A stretch of DNA of 12,973 bases, taken from assembly GCA_038528235.1 (NCBI GenBank), contig JBCBEX010000106.1, positions 1 through 12,973 of the forward strand, read 5' to 3'. The notes under the pieces were generated by a model, which saw only the letters and a program-made list of their open reading frames with translations, was not told the DNA's origin and searched no databases. A program made the translations under genes and the position numbers. Shown one piece after another: positions 1 through 6,327 of this stretch (positions within the stretch are counted from its first letter, which is position 1; each line of letters starts with the position of its first letter). This DNA is from JBCBEX01 sp038528235 (GTDB taxonomy: Bacteria > Bacteroidota > Rhodothermia > Rhodothermales > Rubricoccaceae).

Positions 1-628
1 CCCACCCGATGTCGAGCATCGTCCCGAGCGACAGGACGGTGGAGAAGCCGACGTTTTCCCGGCGGCTCCAGTCGAGGACGGCTGTGAGGAGCGCGCCGCT
101 CTGGCTCACGAAGCCGACGCTGCCGTCTGGCGGGAGGTGCCGCGCGAAGGTGGCGTTGAGTTGGGTCCGCGGTCGGATGAGGCCGAGCCCGTTCGGGCCG
201 AGGAGGCGGGTCTGGCTGTCGCCGAGCGCGGCCCGTAGTTGCTGCTCCAGCCGGGCACCTTCCGCTCCGGCTTCGCTGAAGCCTGCCGCGAACACGACCA
301 CGCCCGTGACGCCGGCCTCCACGCACTGCCGCACCAACTCCGGCGTCGACGCGGCGGGCGTGCAGATAAGCGCGACGTCAACCTGCGCGGGCACGTCGGC
401 GACGGTCGGGTAGGCCTTTACGCCGAGCACGCTTGCTCGGTTGGGATTGACGGGGTAGACCGTCCCGCCGAACGGATGCGTGAGCAGATTCCAGAGCGCC
501 TGGCGGCCGACGCTCTGTGGCGCATCGGTCGCGCCGATCACGGCGATGTGGCGGGGCGAGAGAAAGGCGTCGAGACCGGGACGGCGTGCGCGCAGGGCAG
601 CACGCGGCAGCATGGGAGTGTCAGGCAT
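1..628 (-). CDS. CoA-binding acyl-CoA synthetase / Pat-type protein acetyltransferase, N-terminal part (runs off window)
   Basis: Reading the minus strand from the ATG at 628 gives 209 open codons with no stop before the window edge, so only the N-terminal part is seen. It begins with a Rossmann-like CoA-binding domain: IAVIGAT at residues 28-34, VYPVNPN at 57-63, VALICTPA at 85-92, GFSEAG at 116-121 and LLGPNGLGL at 142-150. A second succinyl-CoA-ligase-like domain follows (VGFVSQSGAL, 171-180). The family comprises ADP-forming acetyl-CoA synthetases and the YfiQ/Pat lysine acetyltransferases built on the same scaffold. The stretch LNATF followed by DWSRRENVGFS resembles YfiQ/Pat, but the missing C-terminus (ATP-grasp and any GNAT domain) would decide this. 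GPNGLG has Gly where ADP-forming enzymes usually have Cys. An ATG at 613 (residue 6) is an alternative start. The tRNA-Leu terminator lies 75 bases upstream, so a separate promoter is expected, but I see no clear one. Confidence 0.85.
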   Translation of the reverse strand, partial: MPDTPMLPRAALRARRPGLDAFLSPRHIAVIGATDAPQSVGRQALWNLLTHPFGGTVYPVNPNRASVLGVKAYPTVADVPAQVDVALICTPAASTPELVRQCVEAGVTGVVVFAAGFSEAGAEGARLEQQLRAALGDSQTRLLGPNGLGLIRPRTQLNATFARHLPPDGSVGFVSQSGALLTAVLDWSRRENVGFSTVLSLGTMLDIGW

Positions 629-703
629 GAGCACGGCAGAGAGAGTGGGCTCGCTGTACGTCTGACGGGAGTGTCCGTGCCTCGAAAACAGAGCGGACGG
701 ACC

Positions 704-738
704 AAAAAAAGTCCCGCAACGCCGGAGCGTTGCGGGAC
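704..738 (-). terminator. Rho-independent terminator of the tRNA-Lys/tRNA-Leu unit
   Basis: A perfect 12-bp stem (711-722 with 727-738) closes a 4-base loop at 723-726. On the minus strand it is followed by seven Ts (complement of A704-A710). It lies six bases past the 3' end of tRNA-Leu and points away from it, so it ends the tRNA transcript before the downstream acyl-CoA synthetase gene. Confidence 0.93.
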
Positions 739-743
739 TGAGG

Positions 744-827
744 TGCCCAGGACTGGAGTCGAACCAGCACGCCTTTGCAGGCACTGCCCCCTCAAGACAG
801 CGTGTCTACCAATTCCACCACCTGGGC
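744..827 (-). tRNA. tRNA-Leu (anticodon GAG)
   Basis: The 84-base cloverleaf has acceptor strands GCCCAGG (827-821) and CCTGGGC (751-745) with discriminator A at 744. The D-arm region reads TGGTGGAATTGGTAGACACG, typical of leucine tRNAs. The anticodon stem CTGTC/GGCAG encloses TTGAGGG, giving anticodon GAG. A long class II variable arm (TGCCTGCAAAGGCGT) and a GGTTCGACTCC T-arm follow. The 3' CCA is not encoded (ACCT instead), so it must be added after transcription. It is the second gene of a two-tRNA transcript. Confidence 0.96.
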
Positions 828-834
828 AGGGGGG

Positions 835-858
835 CGGCGCGCAAGAGCGTGCGCGCCG
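835..858 (-). repeat. Spacer hairpin between tRNA-Lys and tRNA-Leu
   Basis: CGGCGCGC (835-842) and GCGCGCCG (851-858) form a perfect 8-bp stem with an 8-base loop, in the 44-base gap between the two tRNA genes. It lacks a T-tract, so it is more likely a processing landmark in the dicistronic precursor RNA than a terminator. The function is inferred from position only. Confidence 0.6.
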
Positions 859-871
859 ACATAAAGAACAG

Positions 872-944
872 TGACCCCGGTAGGGCTCGAACCTACGACC
901 CGCTGGTTAAAAGCCAGCTGCTCTGCCAACTGAGCTACGGAGTC
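872..944 (-). tRNA. tRNA-Lys (anticodon UUU)
   Basis: The 73-base cloverleaf has acceptor GACTCCG (944-938) pairing with CGGGGTC (879-873), including one G-T wobble, and discriminator A at 872. The D-arm is TAGCTCAGTTGGCAGAGC. The anticodon stem GCTGG/CCAGC encloses CTTTTAA, so the anticodon is TTT. The T-arm is GTAGGTTCGAGCCCTAC. CCA is not encoded. It is the first gene of a Lys-Leu pair, with a promoter-like sequence about 43 bases upstream. Confidence 0.97.
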
Positions 945-986
945 AGGTGCGAATGCACGCCACGTATCGGACGGGCAAGGCTTCAT

Positions 987-1015
987 AACATAGGGCGATT
1001 TCGTCGGGGGCGCAA
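987..1015 (-). promoter_or_regulatory. Predicted promoter of the tRNA-Lys/tRNA-Leu unit
   Basis: On the minus strand a TTGCGC -35-like box (1015-1010) and a TATGTT -10-like box (992-987) are separated by exactly 17 bases. Transcription would begin near 980, leaving a leader of about 36 bases before tRNA-Lys. The match to the sigma-70-type consensus is moderate (3/6 and 4/6), so this is a prediction supported mainly by spacing and position. Confidence 0.5.
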
Positions 1016-1498
1016 CGGAGCCGTGTCAAGCGTCGGCGAAGAGCAGGGCGGTGTGGAAAAATGGCTCACCAAACAAACGTAACAGCTAAGTAATACGGGA
1101 TCTGGTTGCATTTTCAGAAAAGCTGAACGATCTTTTGCCAGGTAGCAGAAGAGTACAGCGCTTCGCCGCACGGCAGAGGCGTACCTCTCCTGCTTTCCCG
1201 GTGGACGCGCACCGCGCTAGGGGATACACGCACGGTCTGCGCGACGCGCTCAGGAGCACCAGCGTCGCGCTCGCCACCGAGCGGTCTACGTTTCGACGTT
1301 CCGCGTCTAGACGAGGTCGCGAAGACATGGTCGGGGGCTGGGCTGCTTGTGGTGGGGCAGCCCAGTCCCCGCATGTCATCCTGCCGTCCGTTGAGGCGGA
1401 CTGCCATTGAGCGGACCACCCGTGTCGCGCTCGCATTACCGAGTGAGCCTCTGACACCTGTTTCGAAGATTTGAGCAGGTTGCTTGACGCTAGGACGA
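1016..1498. other. Non-coding interval with a large imperfect hairpin at 1324-1377
   Basis: No reading frame here has protein-like composition, a plausible start or a recognisable motif on either strand. The visible structure is an inverted repeat at 1324-1377. CTGGGCTGC (1338-1346) pairs with GCAGCCCAG (1357-1365) around a 10-base loop. The stem extends outward through 1332-1337/1366-1371, including one G-T pair, then past a two-base bulge through GACATG/CATGTC (1324-1329/1372-1377), about 21 bp in all. A smaller AT-rich hairpin, TTCAG/CTGAA, lies at 1113-1127. Neither carries a T-tract. Confidence 0.6.
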
Positions 1499-1512
1499 TG
1501 TAAGCGCTTTCT
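1499..1512 (+). promoter_or_regulatory. LacI/GalR-family operator-like site upstream of the amylase
   Basis: TGTAAGCGCTTTCT matches 12 of 14 positions of the symmetric operator TGTAAGCGCTTACA bound by LacI/GalR-family regulators such as CcpA. It lies 40 bases before the amylase start. A TTGACG -35-like box sits at 1484-1489, so the site would overlap the expected -10/start region. A second AGCGCT core occurs at 1515-1520. This suggests repression that is relieved or imposed according to sugar supply. No regulator gene lies in the window. Confidence 0.5.
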
Positions 1513-1552
1513 TTAGCGCTCTTGTTGCTCTCGCTGTCTAGCATTCCCTCCA

Positions 1553-4500
1553 ATGCGTCTGCTCTTTGTTTTGCTTCTGGGTCTCGGCCTGACCCTCCCC
1601 GCTGCAGCGCAGCAGCCCACCCCCGCCGACCCGGACGTGCTCCTCCAGGGCTTCTACTGGAACGTCCACCCCGGCGACGCCGCCCAGAACAACGACGGCA
1701 TTTGGTGGGACTCGCTCCGCACCCAGGCCCAATCCTTCGTCGACGCAGGCGTGCAGACGATCTGGCTCCCGTCGCCCTTCAAGGGCCTCGCCGGGCGCTG
1801 GAGCATGGGCTACGATATCTACGACTACTACGACCTCGGCGCCTTCGAGAACAAGTTCACGCGCCGGACGCGCTTCGGCACCGTCGAGGAGTTCCAGGCC
1901 ATGATGGACGAGTTCGACCGCGTCGGCCTGCGGAAGATGGTCGACGCCGTCCTCAACCACCGCGATGGCGGCGACGCCCAGAGCCGCGTCGACTGCTGGT
2001 ATGGGGCTGGCCAGGGGCCCCTGCGCTTCAACGTGTTCAACCCGAACAGCGGGCGTTTTCCCGCCACGGCGCGCAACTTCCACCCCAACGGCGACGAGTG
2101 CAATGAGGACGCGCCCTACAACGACCCCGTCTTCGCCCAGGACCAGGCCTACTTCACCGACCTCAACACGACGCTCGACCCCGGCGCGCCGAACGGCGGC
2201 TGGTTCTACGGCCCGCACCGTCTCGGCTTCAACGCCGACTCGCTCGTGGCTTGGGGCCGCTACCTCTTCGAAGACCTCGAGTTTGACGAGGTGCGTGTGG
2301 ACGCGATCAAGCACATCGACCCGGCCTTCCTCGCGCCGTGGCTCGTCGAGGTGCGCAACGGGAGCCAGCCCTACGCCGTCGGCGAATTCTTCGGGTCGAA
2401 CCCCGAGATCCAGAACTACATCGGGCAGGTCAACCGCTTCAACTCGTCGTTCCCCGAGCCGGGCGCGCCGGGCCGCGACGCCAACCTCGCCGGCTTCGAC
2501 TTCGGTCTCCGGTTCGCGCTCAAGGACATGGCCAACAGTGGCGGCTTCTACGACATGCGCAACCTGAACTCGGTCGGGCTGCACTTCAACGGGGTCGATC
2601 CCTTCCGCGTTGCCACGTTTGTGGACAACCACGACTTCGACCGCATCGGCTACGTCGGCGCCGACTGCAACGACCCCGACGCGATTCGCTTCGGGCTCAC
2701 CTGCCTCAAGTTCAGCATCGACAGCGGCCACGACCCCGTCATCAGCCGCAAGAATCTCGGCTACGCCTACATCATGGCCGCCGAAGGCCGCCCCACGGTC
2801 TTCTACAAGGACTTTGTCTGGTTCGGTCTGGAGAAAGAACTCACCTGGCTGATGGCCATGCGTCGCACCTTCGCCCAGGGCGAGTCGACGCCGCTCGGGA
2901 GCCTGAATCCGAACCCCGAACTGCCGCAGGCCGACGTGTTCGTGCTGCGCCGCGAGGGCTTCGGCACGCCGCGCTACGGTAGCCTGATGGTCATCAACGA
3001 CAACGGCAACGCCAAACTCGGTGGCTTCGTGGATAGTCCGCACGTCAACTTCGAGTTCAAAGACTACACCGACTCGTTCCTCTTCACGACTACGCAGGTC
3101 TTCGCCGACAGCCGCGTGCGCGTGGAGGCCGAGCCGAGCAACTACGCCTGGTACGCCCCGACGGGCCTCTACCCGCGGGCGCCCGGCATGGCCGTCCCGT
3201 CGTTCGAGGTCGAGTCGGCACCGGGCGGTAAGCTGCACTTCGTCGTGCTGCGCGCTGAGGACGCGGCCAGCCTCCAAGTCAACGGCGCACCGATCCAGCC
3301 GGGTGACGAGGTTGCCGTGATGGGACCGTCGGCCGATCCGACGAAGGCCGCCGGACTCGGGCGTGTCGGCCTGACGACGCAGTGGGACGGCGTACACGAC
3401 ATGGTGATCGAGGTGCTCGGGGAAGACGTCTCCAGCCGCCTCGCCTCGGGTGCGCCGTTGCGCCTCGTCGCCTACGACGCGAGCGCAGGCACCTACGTGG
3501 AGGCCGGCGAGGTCACGTGGGCACCCGTAGGCACCGGATTCACTTTCAACCCCGACCGGCCCGCGTCGCGCGGGGGTGCGTTCCCGCTCACGGCCAACGC
3601 CGACGCGGGCACCTACGCCGCGGGCGCGATCTCGTACGTGACGGCGTTCTCCGCAGGGGAGGGCGGCGGGGGTGTCCAGGGTCCCGACCTGGGCGTGACG
3701 GCGTCCTTCAACTTTAACGGAACCGACAGCGGCACGATCACCGCCATCGTGACCAACCTTGGTACCGTGCCCTTCGAGCGCGTCCGGGTGCGTCTGAATC
3801 CGATCACCGACGTCGAGACGGACGACGACCGCACGCTCGTGGGCGCGCTGGCGCCTGGCGAGTCCAAGAGCGCTGTCTTTGCCTTCACGAACGCGGGTCC
3901 GGAGGCCTTCACAATCGTCCGAGCTAAAGACCTCGACACACGTCTGCGCGACGAGGTGAACGACGACAACAACAACGTTTCGCTCGCGCTCGAACCGAAC
4001 AGCGGAACGGACAACACCCCGCCGCGCATCACGGGCTCCATCAAGAAGAACAAGTACGAGGGCACAGCCTCGGACGGCGGCTCAGGCGTCGCCTCGATCA
4101 CGCTCGGTGGCGACGCAACCAACATCGAACTCGTCGTTGAGTCGTTCTCGCCGGGTGCGCCCTCCGTCAGGTTCGATGTGAAGCTGATCAACCGCCGCGA
4201 GCGCGGGTTCGGGACGATCCAGGTCACCGATGTGGCGGGCAACGCCGAGACGCTCTTCGTGGACAGCGGCGAGCGCTTCGGCCCGGGCTCGCTCGCGGCG
4301 TTGCAGATCCTAGAGCCGGAGATTGAGACGGCGTTGCTGGGCAACCATCCCAACCCCTTCAACCCGGCTACGCTGCTCCGCTTCACCCTCGCTGAAGCGA
4401 TGCCTGTCACGTTAGTAGTGTACGACGTGCTCGGCCGCGAGGTCGCGGTGCTGGCCGACGGTGAGCACCAACCAGGGCTCCACGAGGTGTCGTTCGATGC

Positions 4501-4585
4501 GACCGCGCTGCCGAGTGGTGTGTATTTCTACCGCCTCGATACGCCCGAGATGACCGACTCCAAACGCATGTTGTTGCTGAAGTAG
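1553..4585 (+). CDS. Secreted GH13 alpha-amylase with type IX secretion-style C-terminal tail
   Basis: The enzyme should cleave internal alpha-1,4 bonds of starch-like glucans outside the cell. Residues 1-20 are a signal peptide (hydrophobic core, then AAAQ), which supports the ATG at 1553; no strong Shine-Dalgarno is seen. All four GH13 regions are present: I, DAVLNHR 131-137; II, VRVDAIKH 247-254 with nucleophile D250; III, AVGEFF with acid/base E278; IV, FVDNHD with D361. The stretch YDLGAF...RTRFGT resembles the GH13_5 group, a tentative subfamily call. The catalytic part ends around residue 480-550. After that come an unassigned beta-rich segment, a CARDB-like adhesion module at about 710-815 (GPDLGVTA start), a segment starting DNTPPRITG at 820, and a final tail from 931 (NHPNPFNP ... 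SGVYFYRL ... KRMLLLK) typical of T9SS-type sorting/FlgD-like domains in this phylum. At 1010 residues it is about twice a bare amylase. No SusC/SusD genes lie nearby. Confidence 0.93.
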   Translation: MRLLFVLLLGLGLTLPAAAQQPTPADPDVLLQGFYWNVHPGDAAQNNDGIWWDSLRTQAQSFVDAGVQTIWLPSPFKGLAGRWSMGYDIYDYYDLGAFENKFTRRTRFGTVEEFQAMMDEFDRVGLRKMVDAVLNHRDGGDAQSRVDCWYGAGQGPLRFNVFNPNSGRFPATARNFHPNGDECNEDAPYNDPVFAQDQAYFTDLNTTLDPGAPNGGWFYGPHRLGFNADSLVAWGRYLFEDLEFDEVRVDAIKHIDPAFLAPWLVEVRNGSQPYAVGEFFGSNPEIQNYIGQVNRFNSSFPEPGAPGRDANLAGFDFGLRFALKDMANSGGFYDMRNLNSVGLHFNGVDPFRVATFVDNHDFDRIGYVGADCNDPDAIRFGLTCLKFSIDSGHDPVISRKNLGYAYIMAAEGRPTVFYKDFVWFGLEKELTWLMAMRRTFAQGESTPLGSLNPNPELPQADVFVLRREGFGTPRYGSLMVINDNGNAKLGGFVDSPHVNFEFKDYTDSFLFTTTQVFADSRVRVEAEPSNYAWYAPTGLYPRAPGMAVPSFEVESAPGGKLHFVVLRAEDAASLQVNGAPIQPGDEVAVMGPSADPTKAAGLGRVGLTTQWDGVHDMVIEVLGEDVSSRLASGAPLRLVAYDASAGTYVEAGEVTWAPVGTGFTFNPDRPASRGGAFPLTANADAGTYAAGAISYVTAFSAGEGGGGVQGPDLGVTASFNFNGTDSGTITAIVTNLGTVPFERVRVRLNPITDVETDDDRTLVGALAPGESKSAVFAFTNAGPEAFTIVRAKDLDTRLRDEVNDDNNNVSLALEPNSGTDNTPPRITGSIKKNKYEGTASDGGSGVASITLGGDATNIELVVESFSPGAPSVRFDVKLINRRERGFGTIQVTDVAGNAETLFVDSGERFGPGSLAALQILEPEIETALLGNHPNPFNPATLLRFTLAEAMPVTLVVYDVLGREVAVLADGEHQPGLHEVSFDATALPSGVYFYRLDTPEMTDSKRMLLLK

Positions 4586-4638
4586 GGTCCTGCAAAGGCC
4601 GCTGTATAAAAATAGTCACGTTTTTGTGTAACGAAGCC

Positions 4639-4667
4639 TTTACGTTTCGGCCTTCAATCTTTACTTT
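4639..4667 (+). promoter_or_regulatory. Predicted promoter of the CpcT/CpeT-like lipoprotein gene
   Basis: TTTACG (4639-4644) and TACTTT (4662-4667) are separated by exactly 17 bases. The -10 hexamer is identical to that of the strong tRNA-Thr promoter at 12704-12709. Transcription would start near 4674, immediately before the left arm of the leader stem. A weak bulged hairpin at 4633-4655 overlaps it and might instead help end the amylase transcript. Confidence 0.42.
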
Positions 4668-4676
4668 AACCCTATC

Positions 4677-4744
4677 TCGGTCGCCCACCGTGATGTTGCG
4701 CTTCTGGAGGGGAAGCTCAGCGTCGCAGGGCGACCGATTTTTTT
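4677..4744 (+). terminator. Long-loop terminator or attenuator-like structure in the leader of the CpcT/CpeT-like gene
   Basis: TCGGTCGCCC (4677-4686) and GGGCGACCGA (4728-4737) are perfect 10-bp complements, followed directly by seven Ts (4738-4744). The 41-base interior is itself structured: GCTTC/GAAGC pairs at 4700-4704/4712-4716, and TGC/GCA at 4697-4699/4725-4727 could stack on the outer stem. It could terminate the amylase transcript. However, it begins just after a predicted transcription start and ends 11 bases before a ribosome binding site, so a conditional leader is also possible. Confidence 0.6.
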
Positions 4745-4755
4745 GCCCCTGTGAG

Positions 4756-4761
4756 AAGGAG
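4756..4761 (+). promoter_or_regulatory. Ribosome binding site deciding the GTG start at 4766
   Basis: AAGGAG lies four bases before a GTG at 4766. An in-frame GTG at 4751 would place this Shine-Dalgarno inside the coding sequence. Starting at 4766 gives a clean lipoprotein signal, so 4766 is preferred. Confidence 0.6.
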
Positions 4762-4765
4762 CGCT

Positions 4766-5410
4766 GTGCTCGAACGAACGATCCAGGTCATCGGGCTCCT
4801 AGGTCTGCTGCTAAGCGTCGGGTGCCAGTCGACGCACTCGTCAGCGGGCCCGACCGCTCACCTCGACCAGTTGGCTACTCAGCTGACGGGTAGCTTCAGT
4901 AGCGCTGCCCAGGCGGAGGCCGATTCGACCTATTTCGACATCCGGTTGCAGGTCGCGCCTATCTGGACGGAGCGCTCGGACGGGCCGTGGCTCTACGTCG
5001 AGCAGGCCGCCGCATCGGCGCTGAATCGTCCTTACCGGCAGCGGGTCTACCACCTGTCGGCACGCGCCGACGGTACGCTCGTGAGCGCGGTATACGAACT
5101 CCCCGGGCAGGCACTCGCCTACGCGGGAGCCTGGCAAACCCCCACACAGTTCAACACGCTTGAGCCAAGCCAACTGGTCGAGCGAACCGGATGTGCGGTG
5201 CTTTTGCGCCCTCATCAACAAGACCACTTCGCAGGCGCAACGCACGAAGACGACTGCCAGAGTTCGCTGCGCGGGGCGACCTACGCCACCAGCGAGGTCG
5301 AGATCGGCCCAGAAGGCATGACGAGTTGGGACCGAGGGTATGCCGCTAATGGTACCCAGGTCTGGGGTGCTGTGACGGGGCCGTATCGGTTCGATCGCGT
5401 CGACGGGTAG
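4766..5410 (+). CDS. CpcT/CpeT-family (phycobiliprotein lyase-like) lipoprotein
   Basis: The 214-residue product starts with a lipoprotein signal (LLSVGC, lipidation predicted at C20), so it should be anchored in the envelope. The mature part carries the signature order of the CpcT/CpeT chromophore lyase family: WLYVEQA 75-81, NRPYRQRVY 87-95, a Cys in TGCAVLLR (C143), DHFAG 153-157, a second Cys (C164), LRGATYATSEVEI 168-180, and SWDRG...GTQVWGAVTGPYRF 187-209. In cyanobacteria such proteins attach bilins to phycobiliproteins, but no phycobiliprotein is visible here and a lipid anchor does not fit that job. I therefore assign the fold, not the substrate. Non-cyanobacterial members of the family have no well-defined role that I know of. 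The DUF1573 gene follows 119 bases downstream on the same strand. An alternative start is the GTG at 4751. Confidence 0.82.
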   Translation: MLERTIQVIGLLGLLLSVGCQSTHSSAGPTAHLDQLATQLTGSFSSAAQAEADSTYFDIRLQVAPIWTERSDGPWLYVEQAAASALNRPYRQRVYHLSARADGTLVSAVYELPGQALAYAGAWQTPTQFNTLEPSQLVERTGCAVLLRPHQQDHFAGATHEDDCQSSLRGATYATSEVEIGPEGMTSWDRGYAANGTQVWGAVTGPYRFDRVDG

Positions 5411-5529
5411 CTTCTTGTCGCGCCATGGACGCCCGCAAGGTCTGCGCGAAGAGCGCAGGCGGACGGGATCCAACGCCCCGAGCCACGCTTACGGGCACCC
5501 GTATACCCAGCCAACAATCCTTGCCGACC

Positions 5530-6267
5530 ATGCTCACCCGGATCTCAGCAGCCCTGCTTCTCCTCGTGCTCGTGGCCCCTGCCTCGGCCGCGCAGGACGC
5601 GCTCGCGTTCAACGCGACGACGCACGACTTCGGCGAGATCATGGAGGGTGACGTGGCGACGACCACCTTCACCTTCACCAACGAGAGCACGGCGCCCGTT
5701 CGGCTCCTGGAGGTCCGCCCGTCGTGCGGCTGTACAGCGCCGGACTGGTCGCGCGAGCCCGTAGCCCCGGGCGAAGCGGGAAGCGTCACCGTGGCCTACG
5801 ACTCAAGTGGTCGCCCGGGCGTCTTCTCGCGGGACGTGACCGTACGTGCCGAGACCGTCGGCGAGGACGGAAGCACGGCACTCGACCCGGTCTCGCTCAC
5901 CGTCACGGGCACCGTCGCCGTGACCACGCTCGCGGGCGGGCCCCAGCAGGGTAGCCTGATGTTCAGCGCCGATGCGCATGACTTCGGCACTGTCTCGCCG
6001 GGGCGCGTGGTGCACACCTTCCTGGTCCAGAACAAGGGCGACCGCCCCGTGCGTCTCCAGGGCGCGGCCGTGTACGGAGGCGAGGTCGAGGTGGTGCTCC
6101 CCAACGCGCCGCTCTTCGTCGGCGACCTCGCCGAGATCTTCGTGGCGGTGAACACCGATGCCGTCGCGGGCGAGGCGTTCGACATTGCCGTGGTGCTTGA
6201 CACGACGGACGAGACGCAGCCGAAGAAGTCGCTGCGGCTCACCGGACGGATGGCATCGGGCGAGTAG
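5530..6267 (+). CDS. Secreted DUF1573 protein with two immunoglobulin-like repeats
   Basis: The product has 245 residues. Residues 1-21 are a signal peptide (hydrophobic LLLLVLVAP, then ASA-A), which decides the ATG at 5530. The frame stays open back to an ATG at 5425, but that 35-residue extension is polar and would bury the signal. Two DUF1573-type repeats follow. The first (about 25-130) has THDFGEI, then the family hallmark PSCGCT at 64-69 and a VAPGE turn. The second (about 143-240) has AHDFGTVSPG but no Cys motif. DUF1573 domains are ASPM/SPD-2/Hydin-like beta sandwiches common in Bacteroidota and are of uncertain function, presumably envelope or periplasmic. Upstream are a CTGCGC/GCGCAG hairpin at 5442-5458 and a near-palindrome at 5490-5503. 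The converging metB-type gene ends 60 bases downstream, with no clear terminator between. Confidence 0.88.
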   Translation: MLTRISAALLLLVLVAPASAAQDALAFNATTHDFGEIMEGDVATTTFTFTNESTAPVRLLEVRPSCGCTAPDWSREPVAPGEAGSVTVAYDSSGRPGVFSRDVTVRAETVGEDGSTALDPVSLTVTGTVAVTTLAGGPQQGSLMFSADAHDFGTVSPGRVVHTFLVQNKGDRPVRLQGAAVYGGEVEVVLPNAPLFVGDLAEIFVAVNTDAVAGEAFDIAVVLDTTDETQPKKSLRLTGRMASGE

Positions 6268-6327
6268 ACGGTGTCTCGGCGACGAATCGAGTGCGGCTGT
6301 GAGCCGGGTGTCTCACGCTGTGATGCC

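Noticed and set aside
239..874. Plus-strand open frame across the left end and the tRNA genes
   Set aside because: It runs through a terminator and two tRNAs and lies opposite the CoA-binding gene, whose minus-strand translation matches a known family.
1086..1553. Possible gene or transposase remnant in the interval before the amylase
   Set aside because: The minus-strand frames lack any domain, plausible start or terminal repeats; composition is that of random GC-rich sequence.
1538..3397. A 619-codon open frame on the minus strand opposite the amylase
   Set aside because: It mirrors the GC-rich codon pattern of the amylase, is full of Val/Ala/Glu/Arg repeats and has no recognisable motif; the opposite strand carries all four GH13 motifs.
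5425..5529. Upstream ATG extending the DUF1573 protein by 35 residues
   Set aside because: The extension is polar and would bury a clear signal peptide that begins at 5530.
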